Of a stretch of DNA of 64,000 nt, positions 1-17,389 are shown one piece after another. How positions within the stretch are numbered: the first letter of the stretch is position 1; every line of letters begins with the position of its first letter. Source of the DNA: Ziziphus jujuba (taxonomy: Eukaryota; Streptophyta; Magnoliopsida; Rosales; Rhamnaceae); the NCBI RefSeq assembly GCF_031755915.1, contig NC_083387.1:4182501-4246500 (forward strand), read 5' to 3'. The notes below the pieces were generated by a model. That model saw only the letters and a program-made list of their open reading frames with translations. It was not told the origin of the DNA and did no database searches. A program made the position numbers and the translations under genes.

Positions 1-704
1 TATTATCTGATTTGGGATTATGTTTCTACTAAAATCTAGGGGGTTTTTATTTTATTATTATATTTTTTTTCTCCTTCAAATGCGGGTTTCCCATTTATGA
101 TTATGACATCTTGTTAAGAAAAAACATTCTGTATGATCTCTAGGTAATCTTTAAAAACTGGGAGGTTTTGTTTTAAAGAAAAAAAAAAAAAAAGAAAGAA
201 AATTAGATATTCAAAATGGTTCAAGTAGTAATAACTGGATCATAACTAAATTGGTAGAGTAATAAAGTTTTGACATAAAATTCGCCAGAAGAAAATAATG
301 GGATTTTTGCTTTTTGGAATTTTTAATTTTTAATTTTTTTTTTATCTCAAAATTAAAAAAATATATGTATTGTTTTTTTGGTCTGAAAAACAGATCTTAT
401 ACCTTTAGTAATAATTGTGTGTGTGTGTATCTGGTATGTATCGTGTACATTTGGATGCAAATCACAAATCTGAACCTCCCTGTATAAGCAAAAGTAAAAC
501 CTCCCGCATGTGGGTACACGATTCTTAACGTACACCCGTTTCCATGGTTTCCTAGATCCCATTCCCTCTTGACCTTCTCTTCAAAATCTGTTTCCTTTTC
601 TTCTTGTTGGTCTTCCCCGTGTTTGCTTCGTCGTTTCAATTCTGTCAGCCCTTCTGTAACTCTACCGCATTTGGGAGATAGTGTGGCCTCTGCTTCGCTC
701 AACC
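1..704. other. Left-edge spacer and 5' region of the GTPase gene
   Basis: AT-rich DNA with A and T tracts (for example 180-193 and 332-342) and a short GT run near 418-428. No exon of a neighbouring gene is recognisable. The stretch from about 540 is less AT-rich and probably holds the promoter and 5' UTR of the guanylate-binding protein gene whose ATG is at 705. Short open frames on both strands here show no family resemblance. Confidence 0.6.
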
Positions 705-3700
705 ATGGAGGTTTCTCGTTGGGTGTTGCTTATTTCGATATTTCTCTGCCTTTTCGCATCTGGGTCGTTATCATTTGACAATCTTCACCGAGCGTAAGTA
801 ATTCCTTTTATTTAGTTTAAAATTGTTCTGAATCTGAAGCTTTCTGTGTTTTCGTTTTTTTTTTTTTTTTTTTTTCCCTCTGGATGAGATAATTTTAATA
901 TTTTTGATTTGTTGGAATTGTTTATAAATTTGGTTAGTTTTAGGATAGTTAGAATTGATCTTCATGCTAAATTGCTGCAAAAGAGTTAATTTTCACATGT
1001 GGCTTGCCGTGTTTTTATGTCTTAACGGTTATAGATTTTGAAACATTTAGGAAATATTTCGAATATATGTTGTTTAGGGGTGCAAAAATGGCTATGGTTT
1101 TCAATCCAAAAGACTCAAAAAAAAAAAAAAGAAAAGGCCAGAGAATTGTCTGAACGTGCTAAATAACAGGCCTTTTTTTGTACGTTTTCAAAAATTTAGT
1201 GCGGCACACCGTTAACCTTTTGCTTTATTGACTTCTTTGTTGCAATATTGTGGATGGAATTTTAATCATAAAATTGAATACAAGTATAATATGATTTAAA
1301 TAATGGATGTTGGAGTTTATACTAATTGAAAAAACATGAAGTTGGAGATTATGATTCTTGAAGTTGGAGATTATGATTCTTTTCAAAGTATGCTGGCAGT
1401 TCTCAAACTTAAATTAAAAAATTATGATTGTGAACAAAAAGAAGCATTTGGCCTAAGCTAAATTAAGGGAGTGATTGCGCATTCAGAAAGATCAATATCT
1501 TTAGCTACATAGAGCATGTATATAACTGGATTATTACTTACCCTTTCGACTTTTAAAGTCTCAGAATTTTTTCTCATATTTCAGTATCACCAGAATATTT
1601 CTCACATGCCTAGTGTAGAAGACTCAGTACTTCATCATAATCTTTGAGCATGCATATTATTGATGGAAGTTTCTACCAATACTATCCATTCAAAATGATA
1701 AATTTAATTTGGCAACTTGAGAAGCTTTGAATTTTTATTTTTGAAAGTGTTTCCTGACATTCAATATTTCTTCAGTGTCTACGTTGAATGAAAGTTGCAT
1801 AAACATAAAATGAGATATCATACCTCAGTTGCATCCTTTCATGCTCCTGCAATAGAATTGAGTGTGTCTATCTTACTTAGAATGTTGTAGACCCATGGTT
1901 TGTCTTTTGTTCACCTTGATTGAGACAAGAAGCTTCATTTCCATTTGTAATATCATGTATGTACATGGGAGTTTATTCTTCTGTGTATGTTGTACATGCA
2001 GGTTTCCTATTGTGGAACCTGATCCCGGTCATACAAAACTGCGTCTTTCGAGGGAGGGTTTGGAGGCCATTGAGAGAATAACAACTCCAATTGCAGCTGT
2101 TGCGGTAAGCCTTAGGTGCAATTTCCTTAATACTCACGATTTTGATTTTCTTTATGCATTATCTTTGAAAAATTGGTAATTATTATGTTCACCTAAATTG
2201 AAATTTCTGCTCAAGTTTTTATTGTTTGTTCTGATTGGTTGTCTGACCAGGTTATTGGACCATACCGCTCTGGAAAATCTTTTTTGCTTAATCAACTTCT
2301 CTCCCTTTCTTGTTATGAAGGTGCAGTCTCTGCTTTACTACCCTTTTTTATTTTTGAAATATATATGGATCTTTTGTAATCAAACTGTCTTGCATAGCAT
2401 GTCTAGCTAGAATATTTAATACATTTTAAAGATTCAAATGTTTTCTACAGGGTTTGGTGTTGGACACATGCGTGACACAAAAACTAAAGGTAAAATGTAA
2501 TTTATTATTGATATGATAGAAATGGCTAACTTGTGGTTGTATATGTGCCTGTCTGTCAATTTATGCTGTATTTCGCCTCTATAGGAATATGGGTATGGGG
2601 AACACCACTGGAAATGGATATTGATGGAGTGAAAACTTCTGTGTTTTACCTTGACACTGAAGGATTTGAGAGTGTTGGGAAGTCAAATGTATATGATGAT
2701 CGGTAATTGCACTATGCATAGTGCTCTTTCTTGTTATCCCATTCAAATTTGGTATATCTTGCTAATTTTCTGAGACTTGTTTACAGGATTTTTGCCCTGG
2801 CAACTGTCTTGAGTTCTGTACTTATATATAACCTGCCAGAAACGGTTAGTTATTACCCTTTTTGATGTTATTGTTTATTCAATGATGCATTGATGCTTGT
2901 ATAAGAACTTTTCTTGCATTTTACCTCTTTGCTGGAATTTTAGAAGTATGTTCTACCACCTGCAATGTTATTCAAACTGAAGAAATTATCAAATGGACAT
3001 GGCAAATTATGTTGCCATGTTTCTTAATTCTCATATTCATATTCTTCCAAGTGATCGAGTGCTGTTCAAATTATGTTGCATTTCATGGAATATAGATATG
3101 GGTCTATTGTAAATGTAATCCTGCACCAACTGTTGGTCAAATGCACATTTGGCAGTTGCCTTATCTTAATCAATATATGGGTGGGAACAAATCCGTGTGT
3201 ATTTTTGTGTAGATACGCGAAGCTGACATCTCAAGGCTGTCATTTGCTGTTGAGCTTGCTGAAGAATTTTATGGAAGGTTTGTACTTCTTTTTGTCTTTT
3301 TATAAGGCCTTTACATTTAATGCAATATGCTATATAATATTATTTCAGACATCGCTTTTATTGTCTTCTCTTTCATTGCCTAAACTAACTTGTTTTATGG
3401 TTTGGTTGCAAACTTTGCATGGCAAATAGGGTGAAGGTAATGTACAAGCCCTTGCATCATTAGCCTCTTGCAAATTATCTTGCAATGAATCTTATTGTCA
3501 ATGTTTTGTCATGCATGTGAACGGTTGGGTGATTTTATAGGGGCAAGACATTGCTTTTGAACCTGCAAAGCTTTTGTGGCTTATCCAGCGTGATTTTCTA
3601 CGTAAGTCGAGATATTCCTCCTTGGATACATTATCTTGTTAATTTAGAAGGCATCCTACCACATACTTTTAGCAACAGTACCATGGTTTATGTTTTGAGT

Positions 3701-6700
3701 TGTTCATCCATTTTCCTAGATCACACCAGAATGCTGTTGAATTAACTATGTATGTGGTGTTATACAGAAGGGAAGTCTGTGCAAGAAATGGTGAATGAAG
3801 CTCTCCGTCATGTCCCTAACCAAGATGGTTAGTTTTTTCTCCATGCATTTGTTCACAAGCTGAGCTCTTTTCATGATAGTCTTGCGGTTGTCTAGAACCA
3901 AGGCTAATTAGGGGTGTCTTTTGAAATTGCAGGGGACAAAAATATTGATATGGTACCTTTCTCCTGATATTTGTTTCATTCTCAATAAACCAATGCTATT
4001 CTGGAATTGAAAGTCCACCTTTTGTGTCTATCAGGTTAATCAGATTCGTGACTCCTTGGCTATCATGGGTGATAACAGCACAGCATTTAGCTTACCACAA
4101 GTATGGGTTTTTTCCCTTGATTTTTGTTGTCCACTTAAATTCCTTGCCCCTTTTGTTTACCTTTCTATTATGAGCTAGGGACTGGTGAGTAGGTGTCGAA
4201 ATGTCTGGATAAGAGATAGAGAAAGAGAAAGAGAGCTGAAATATATGTATGATATGGATTATAAGCCATTTTTTCTTTAAGAAAAATATTATCACTATTT
4301 TTGCATAACTCAGGTTTTGGTTCTATAGCTTGTAGCTAGTTAGTAACTTTGTATTTAACGGCTTACTATGCTGAAGGTGGGGGAGAGGGAAGAGCATAGC
4401 CTTGAATGTCTAACATCATAATGTTTCCGAATTTTCAAACAGCCGCATCTTCAGCGAACAAAGCTCTGCGACATGAATGATGGTGAGCTTGAGCCATTAT
4501 ACGTTAAGAGGAGGGAACAACTAAAAGAGCTTGTTGCTAGCATTATTCGTCCAAAGATTGTGCAGGGAAAATCTCTGAATGGAAAGGAGTTTGTGTCTTT
4601 CCTAGAGCAGGTACCTCTTAATATTTTGTCGTAATCGCCCTTAAGAATTATTAATTTTTTTAAAGAAAGTCATTGTCACTTTAGCTGGTTGAGATGTATT
4701 GATGATAGGCAGTTTCTAATGTCCTTGAATTGCTGGCAAGTTTTATCTTAATGCTATAAGGAGTCAAATATATTTTATTGGTTGCAAATTTGACAGTTAT
4801 TGGTAATTTTGGTAACTAGTAATAAATTTGAACTAGACTCCTTGACGACTGTATGGACATTAATTGTCCAGTTTGTATGATTCTCATTGTTATCTTGGAT
4901 CCTCTCTCTGATGCAAATACACACACAAAAAAAGGAGAATTAGTAAAAGTTCTTGGCTGTTGCATGTTATTGGTCGATTTAAGATGTCAATTTCGATGCA
5001 TTTTATGTTTTCACATTTCAGATCCTTGAAGCGTTGAATAAAGGGGAGATCCCATCAACAGGCTCTCTAGTAGAGGTTTTCAATAAGGGTATTCTTGAGC
5101 GATGTTTGAAGTTATATAGTGAAAGGATGGAAAAGTTGGGTCTACCTCTATCAGAGCAATATCTGCAGGATGCCCATGAAACGTCCAGAGATGAAGCGAT
5201 GAAACTATTTGAGGAAGAGCATTTTGGCCGTAATCATGCCAAGAAGTCAGTCTTGCAGCTAGATGAAGAAATAGAAAAGGTTAAAACTATGAATTGACTC
5301 TGTTTTATTACATTTGAAGGCGAAGAATTTACATATGATTTCCCACAGAAGCATAGGGAATTTTGTATTGTTGAATGAGATGGGTGGCATGTGTGGAAGT
5401 ATGAGGATATATCCAAGTCTAGATTAATTAGACCTTTCATCATTGTGCAACTGGTTATGACCCCTAGCCCAAGTATGGCAGTGGTGAAACCTATGGCATT
5501 GGGCAAGCACCATGTGCTTGGTACATGGAGAACTTTTAGAATTTGAGGCTCAAGTGCATTTTTCTTGTTTTCCATAGTTTTGTGTTGGCACCCCTTATTT
5601 TCATGTTCTATCTACATATTCACAATTTAAAATCAGATACAGCTCAACTTCAGAAATATCGTGTAGGTGCATAAGACTGCCATTCTGGCTAATGAATATC
5701 AATCCTCGAAGCTTTGTGAGGCATTGTATACCAGATGTGAGGATAAAATGGACCAGCTTCAAGTTCTCCGACTACCTTCCATGGCGAAATTCAATGCAGG
5801 TTTCCTGCAATGCAATCAAAGTTTTGAGCATCAGTGTGTTGGACCTTCAAAAACAGCTTACGAGCATCGCATGAATAAGGTTTGGCAAAGTTTTGTTTCC
5901 TTTTTCGCTTAGATTTAGAACATTACTTGGAAAGTTGGAGTTCAGTTCTTTTTTGATGCTTGTGGGAACAGTGGATTCCACAGGGAAATGAAACTGTAGC
6001 TCTATGCGGGCCACTCATTTTGGTAGCTTTAAGCCTCTAACTTGTATATTTAGATGCAACATTTATGACTATGTTTCTTTTTATTTTTTATTTTTTTATT
6101 TAAATGTAACGTTTATGCCTATCTATTTTTTTTTTTCCTCCTCCTTTGCAGATGTTGGGGAAGTCACGGTCTCTTTTTATTAAAGAATATAATCACAGGC
6201 TCTTCAATTGGTTGGTCGCCTTTTCTCTTGTCATGGTAGTGGTGGGCAGGTTTATTATAAAGTTTATTTTGATTGAAGTTGGGGCATGGATACTCTTCAT
6301 CTTCTTAGAGACATACACGAGGATGTTCTGGTCTGCAGAGTCCCTTTACTACAACCCAGTTTGGCATATGATAGTAGCCACTTGGGAAACAGTTGTTTAC
6401 AGCCCTGTCCTGGATTTAGACAGGTAATAAAACTCTTTTTTCCTCTCTCTTACCCCTCATTAACAGGCACATCTTCAAGCATAAGACGTTATTATGAGGA
6501 ACTTGTAACTACATGTCTAGTTATAAGCTGCAATCTCAGAGAAAAACATATTCTTAAGTCCAAATAAATTGTTTCTCACTTCATATTTGTCAAAATTTTG
6601 ATTAGTATCTATTGTTTCGATACAGATGGGCCATTCCGCTTATTGTAATAGCGGGACTATTTGTGCTCTATTGGCGGTGTTATGGAAAAAGGAAACATGG

Positions 6701-6767
6701 GTCTCCATGGCTATTACCTCTGTACAATAACCAAAAGAGCGGTCCAAATCGGCCAAGATCTGACTGA
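705..6767 (+). CDS. Guanylate-binding (GBP/atlastin-like) membrane GTPase, 602 aa, 17 exons
   Basis: Exons: 705-793, 2002-2104, 2251-2320, 2451-2489, 2585-2702, 2787-2844, 3213-3277, 3430-3436, 3541-3601, 3768-3827, 3933-3952, 4035-4100, 4443-4610, 5022-5279, 5667-5879, 6152-6423, 6626-6767; together 1809 nt. An N-terminal hydrophobic stretch (residues 6-24) looks like a signal peptide. The dynamin-superfamily GBP domain follows: P-loop GPYRSGKS (67-74), switch motif DTEG (124-127) and the GBP-type RD guanine motif in WLIQRDF (196-202). The helical C-terminal half ends in three hydrophobic segments (about 482-497, 499-517, 557-572) and a basic tail. Family members bind and hydrolyse GTP and work on membranes or in defence; the terminal membrane segments suggest an endomembrane location. 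Closest remembered relative is Arabidopsis At2g38840, of the same length. Exon 8 is only 7 nt. Confidence 0.93.
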
Positions 6768-7238
6768 AAAAACGGAGTGGTGATGGTATTTTCAAGCGTT
6801 GTGTCGGAGCATTGCCGATGGGCGAGCTTTCCATTTTTTTTCAATACTCGAAGCCCGCCGATCTATTTTTTGGTTCTTGCAAAGACATACAGCAGAAAAA
6901 AATTGTGAAGAGGCAAAGGATGAGAATGACTATTGGCCCCCTCCTATACTACCAAAAATGTAGAATAACCAAAATTGATTGTATTTCTATGATCTATTTA
7001 TTATTTCAAAATTCAATTGTCCCTCCCCCCCCGGGCGTTGGATTACTCACTCATTTAACAATTAGGTGCTGTGAAATGATCATGTAATGCCATCTAAAAC
7101 AGAAGGGGGGTTAAAAAAAAAATTTTATTTATTTTTTAAAGAACAAAATTCTTTAATTAATATCTTTGACTTGCTTAATTATCACCATTTTTGTTAAATT
7201 AGTGAAATATTATTGAAGTATTGTAACACCGGGTATAT

Positions 7239-7239
<1 letters not shown>

Positions 7240-7279
<40 letters not shown>
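7240..7279. repeat. 40-nt poly-T tract
   Basis: Uninterrupted T run followed by a short G-rich run (about 7280-7297). A homopolymer this long may reflect a retrotransposed poly(A) tail on the minus strand, or simple slippage. Its true length is uncertain because such runs sequence poorly. Confidence 0.9.
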
Positions 7280-7280
<1 letters not shown>

Positions 7281-8320
7281 GGGGTTGGGGGGGGGAGTTA
7301 CGAGCATAAAATATAAGTGTAGAGGGATGACGTGGTGATGACATATTTTCACTAGAACTTTCTGGATGCCTTACTAGTAGACGGGATTTATTTATCAATG
7401 TTTTTTTATTAAGTGGAATTAGTTTTTTTTTTTTTTTTTTTTGTTGTTTTTAGCTGAATAGTTATTTCTCCATTAGTTTCAATGTCATTAAAGTCTAAAC
7501 ATGTGAATGACCATTTTAGGTGGACCTTACAAGTAAGTTACCTAGTCAAAATTGTTGAATTTGAATGAGAAGACTTGCTTTTAAGTTATCTTAATTAAGA
7601 GACTACTTATTTTTGTATAGTAAGATTTAGCTTTTATTGTTTAAAATAAAATATTAAACAAATTATTTGAAAATTTTTAACCTTTATATATATATATATA
7701 TATATATATAATTAGGCAATAAAATAAAAATACGCTTGCCCTTGACGATAATGGAAAAAAAAGGTGAATGGAGTCCAACAAATACTTATGTCCTAATATG
7801 GATAAGAATTAATGACTAAAAAATCAAAAATTAAATTACCACCTCAGAAAAAAAAGTAATTTTTTTATGTGTTAGCGGAGAGACCAACTTCAACTAGCGG
7901 AAAAGCGCGTCAAGTTTATGGGCTAACCAGTGTTGGCAAGTCTTGCCAGAGAACATAATATTAAAATATCAATATTTTAATAAACTCTAATGCTTCATAA
8001 GCAACGGAAACTTTCCTAATCGTTAATCCTTCCTATCCAGCCATGCAATGCAAGTGTCACCTAAAACGAAACATACTAGCAATTTTATAAATTAAAATCA
8101 AATATGCCAACTTAACCTACTAAAATATCTAAACCGAAGGCACAACAAAGTTGACGTGGATAAATGTTATTGGATGAGCCACAGAAACTGTGGTGGTGTG
8201 AAAAGCATCAGATTTGTATTCCTGCATGAAGTTGGACAAAAATGAGAAAATCTGAGCGCAGGTGTCACCCATTAATGCAATCCCAAGGACCACAACCTGG
8301 AAGGGAAAGCCAAATATATC

Positions 8321-8322
<2 letters not shown>

Positions 8323-8385
<63 letters not shown>
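8323..8385. repeat. (TA)n microsatellite, about 31 units
   Basis: A near-perfect TA dinucleotide tract of about 63 nt, ending in interrupted units. It creates artificial open frames rich in Ile-Tyr on the plus strand, which are not genes. It is the longest of more than 20 TA tracts in the window. Confidence 0.95.
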
Positions 8386-8391
<6 letters not shown>

Positions 8392-8650
8392 GTAATTATA
8401 ATCTTCACCATCTCATTAGCAGTCTCAGTGTCAATGTGCTTGATTTCTCAGCAGGTATATGTATATGAAAACCTCTCTCGTTTAGGACAATCTTCAATTA
8501 ATTTCTCACTCATAGTCATTAATATGTCCTCTATAAAATGGTGTTCCATAAAATATATATATATATATATATATCTGTATAAATAAATAAATAAATATAT
8601 ATATATAGATATATATAAATATAATGTTTTGGTTAAATATCCGTGTAGGG

Positions 8651-10509
8651 TTTCAAGATCATAATCTGAAAATGAGTGTTTCTGGAAAAGCTATTTGCAA
8701 GGTAGAAGGTGAGATCTCTTGAGAAATTAACCTGCAAGCTAAGCTATTAAGACCCTTTTGCATGCATTTTTGGCTTTGTATATGTATCTTTTTCTGATTA
8801 TTCTGATCTATGTGTGGTTTTATTTTCTTTTCTTGAATATAGATGTTGGATCACTATCAGTCAGGGCGAGTTCACCTCATGAATGGAAACTAATGGAAAA
8901 GATTTGAGTGCTTGGTGTTTCTTTTCTTTAAAAAAACCAATAAACTCTAGTTGTCCCTGATTTTCCTTTGAGAATAATGACAAAAAAATAATGTAAAAGT
9001 CTTGAACCAGTAACTCTTTGGGGGAAAACTAGTGATTTAAAATGGTGATTGGAAATCCTGGTTGAATTCAGAAAAAAGTTCATCTGAAATTAATTTTAAG
9101 TTTTCTCCTGTCCTCGTATATTCAAGATTTTAATGATCAATTGGTTATTCTTCATTGTCTATATAGAAATTCATGAATACTTCGATTAGAGCAACTTTTG
9201 AAGGTCTTACAGAAGTGATAATTAGATTTAGCATAAGCTGATAAAGGTTTACCACAACTAGTTAGTGATCAATATATTTTATAGTAATTTCAAATTTAAT
9301 AATCAAATTAATTCTTTTTAAAGTCAATAATTAATCATTAAAATTTTTTAACGATTAGTAACAGAAAACGATATTTTCAAATCTATAAAGTTTTAATTTT
9401 ATTAGAAAAAATGCATGTACTTTTTATTAATAATATGTAAGTAAATTATTGTTACACTTCAATGCTAGAATACATATTTAGAAAGAATATTAATCCCTTG
9501 TCATGGTCACCAATAGCCTTAAAATATCTAGAAAGGATTAGGGATCGTTTCAAATTCTACAATTTAATTTAACACCATATACAGAAATTGGTCAAGCTAC
9601 AGATACATGATATTATGCTAAGTACCAAATATAAGCAAAAACTAGATGGATTTGTAATTCTTAGATATATAATTCTAGTGAGACAGATGAGAGACTACTC
9701 ATTTTTTGGGGCTCCCTTGGTTTAGAAGCTTTACATTTCCTAGGGTTAGGGATTCCTATAAGATCTAGCTAGCTATCTGCTTGAACGAAGATTGGTTGTC
9801 ACTTTAATTCCTTCTTTCGGTTTAATCAATGACGTTTTTGTTCATGGCTGGCCCTTTAAGCCTATATTGAAATTGGTGTTGTACCAAAGTTGTCAATTTT
9901 TCCATATACATAGTTATATATATATATATATATATATTCCACATCTAGATACTAATTATTTACACATTATTAATAAACTTTTTTCTTTGTATCTAAAAAT
10001 AGTACTTTGGGGTATATAAACTGTATAATTGTTCCATTTTAATTTATTAGTTTGTTAATTAATGTAAAAGAAGAAATATTGGGCAGATGAAGTGGTTAGT
10101 GCCTTTCGTGCCGCAAAACATTCCATAAAAACAGAACCAGTGAAAGAAGAAGAAGGCATTAAGGCAATCCCAGTGTTTGGTCCTTCTCCTTCTCTTCCTC
10201 CTACTTCTATTCATATTGTAGATGATGACCAGGATGAAAAGGATCATAAAGGTCATGGAATTTCATTTGCTTTGCATAACATACTAAAAAGTGATAGTGA
10301 TGTAAGTTCAAACTAACAACTTTAAATTAATTTGCACTACATATATATATATATAGTTTTGTTATGATATACATAGATATCCATATTACAATGAGATCAG
10401 TACTCAGCTACTTTATCGGAAAGTTGTATATATTTATGATATGGGTTGTACAAGAAGAAAATTACCAATACATAATAGGATTAACTTTTCACAATGTCTC
10501 TTAATCATG

Positions 10510-10564
<55 letters not shown>

Positions 10565-11550
10565 GAATGTTAGGAAACAAATGAGGTGCGAAGCACGAAA
10601 ATGGATGGGAGCTGTTATTTTTAAGGAGTTGGGTAGTGTGAGATACATGGGTCGGGTTGCAGATTATGATGTTGAAACTGGCTGGTTCAAGGTACGTTCC
10701 TTTTCTTGGTACCTCTTAGTTTACTACTTTTCTTTCAATATTAGAATATCAAAATAATTATTCTAATAATTAATTTAATTTTTGTAAATATATTTATTAA
10801 TGAATTACAGCATATATATATATATATATATTCTTCTGCAGGTTATGTATGACGATTATGATTATGATTACATGGAAAAGAATGAACTCATTCAGCTCAT
10901 GGCAAGCCCTGAACAACTTGGCCCCTACTTCAACAATTTACCTGATAGGTACATAAATATTCGTAACCTATATTAATCCTAGCTATATATATATATATAT
11001 ATATAAATCAAAACTTGTAAAATTATAATCTTGGACTAGAAGTAATTAGTTTAGTTCAAATAAAATCTGATAATCTTTTGTTAGTTTGATATATGTGCAT
11101 AATCATTTAATATGAATTAATAGTTGTTTGTTTAATTAGTTTGTATGAAATTAAATTTCTAGGCAAATATTAATTCCTTTAATTAGATATATGTATATAT
11201 ACATATATACATCTAGAGATATATGTAATTCATATTTCTAACATACAAATTGCTGCAGAAGTTTATAAGGTAAACCATAATTACGTGAATATAATATATA
11301 TAACAAGGTCGTTCCTGCTACTTTCTGGAGCAGTTCGAAGAAGAAGCGTAAGCCAAGGAGGAAGAAAGCCCCAAACGAAAAGAAACCAGCCGCTAGAAAT
11401 ACTTCTTCCCTGGGGGCCAAGAGAAAGACTCGTTCTCAAACCAAAAAAAAAACCAGTTCCTACATTCCCCCTTGCAATAAGAGAGAGAAAGAGGGACGAG
11501 TACTACTGGTATTAGGCCTGGTATGTGTATTTGTAATTACTTTCATATGA
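8651..11550 (+). pseudogene. Unresolved gene or pseudogene with a Tudor-like (PTM-type) segment and a basic tail
   Basis: Good exons: 10087-10301, 10566-10691, 10842-10948, and a likely last exon 11334-11550. They join in frame across GT-AG introns. The product has an acidic linker with KTEPVKEEE, then a segment with GRVADYDVETGWFKVMYDD that resembles the Tudor-like repeats of plant PTM-type chromatin proteins, then a lysine/arginine tail (KKKRKPRRKK) that could be a nuclear signal. Upstream, 8651-8684 (reading FQDHNLKMSVSG) and 8843-8907 look like two further exons, but their frame reaches TGA at 8905-8907 with no usable donor before it. Between 8907 and 10086 I found no exon giving the needed phase. 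The last exon is also open in a second frame, and an acceptor at 11258 would lead straight to a stop. It may be a divergent live gene with a missed exon, or a decaying copy. Function unknown; a chromatin role is only inferred. Confidence 0.45.
10515..10557. repeat. (TA)n microsatellite in an intron of the Tudor-like locus
   Basis: About 21 TA units lying just upstream of the acceptor at 10564-10565. Further TA tracts lie in the two following introns (about 10812-10830 and 10985-11003), so this locus is unusually loaded with them. Confidence 0.9.
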
Positions 11551-11700
11551 TAATTAAAATTATGATGTATATATATATATATATATATTTGGTTAATTTG
11601 GATATAGAACTAATGGGTTAATTTCCTTTTGGTGTAATAATTGTAGGGTTCCATATCAAGGTATCATAAGGTGGAGGACCATCTTCATCTTTTATATGCA

Positions 11701-11760
11701 GTAGTTGATCATCCTCTTACATAAACAGCTAGTAGTTGATCATCCTCTTACATAAACGGC
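11701..11760. repeat. 31-nt tandem duplication
   Basis: Two copies, offset 31 nt, each beginning GTAGTTGATCATCC and continuing to ATAAAC. They are identical over most of the unit, which suggests recent slippage. No function is evident. Confidence 0.9.
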
Positions 11761-12255
11761 GTCTCTATGTTGCTTTTATCTTCATATGATAATAAACAAT
11801 ACATGCTATATTGTTATACGACATTATTTCTTTTTTATTTTATTTTGTGGAAGATGAACTTAATAGTTATGCAACATTTGAATTTGAATCTGGCCTTCAA
11901 ATGACAATAAGGATATTCTCCCCCAAGCGAATTTTGTAACTCTGTTTTCCGAAAACTAATAAAACCAAATTAAATAAACATCAACTCAGCCTATCTTCAA
12001 AAAGTAAATACAGAAATTTGGATTACATTAGGCGCTGAATGAATAATGCTATTCTTTCATTTCCTCGAACATAGTTTCCCCCCCTTTTTTATTTTTAAAA
12101 CTTTTATGGGGCAAGTCACAGACAAGGAGGCCCATTGGGTCAAAATTTAGCTCGGTATGGCCCAAACTAATTCAAAAGGGCCCAGTTAATTCACCGATTT
12201 ATTCCCACAACGATAACGTTCGTACAAGAGTCCGCGAGACAATCGGCAATACTTG

Positions 12256-12261
12256 CACGTG
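12256..12261. promoter_or_regulatory. CACGTG (G-box core) upstream of GCN5
   Basis: A palindromic CACGTG lies 138 nt before the GCN5 start codon in GC-richer DNA. This is the core bound by plant bZIP and bHLH factors. It may lie in the promoter or in the 5' UTR; binding is not shown by sequence alone. Confidence 0.45.
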
Positions 12262-12398
12262 ATCGCTGTTTCCTTCGATAATCCTCGCTCACTCTCGCTT
12301 GTTTCTGCTCCGAGAAGAGAACACCATACGCGCGAAACCCCCAAGTCGGCGATTCCATCTGCCCAAAACAGCATCGCTGACACCGAGTCAATACCTAA

Positions 12399-17389
<4,991 letters not shown>

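Larger units (their letters stand above)
6768..8640. other. Spacer after the GTPase gene
   Basis: Contains the presumed 3' UTR of the GTPase gene, a 40-nt T tract (7240-7279) followed directly by a G-rich run, an (AT) tract near 7684-7709, and a very long (TA) tract at 8323-8385. Positions 8129-8296 read openly on the minus strand behind a good acceptor site (see findings), but no family was recognised. Otherwise nothing supportable. Confidence 0.6.
11551..12398. other. Spacer and presumed promoter / 5' UTR of GCN5
   Basis: Contains a TA tract (about 11570-11587) and a 31-nt direct duplication (copies beginning 11701 and 11732). The last 250 nt are clearly more GC-rich than the rest and probably form the core promoter and 5' UTR of the acetyltransferase gene. 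Confidence 0.6.

Noticed and set aside
1338..1381. 22-nt tandem repeat in intron 1 of the GTPase gene
   Set aside because: Simple two-copy slippage product without further interest.
8242..8586. Plus-strand open frame of 114 codons
   Set aside because: Mostly Ile-Tyr repeats translated from the (TA)n tract; no support as a gene.
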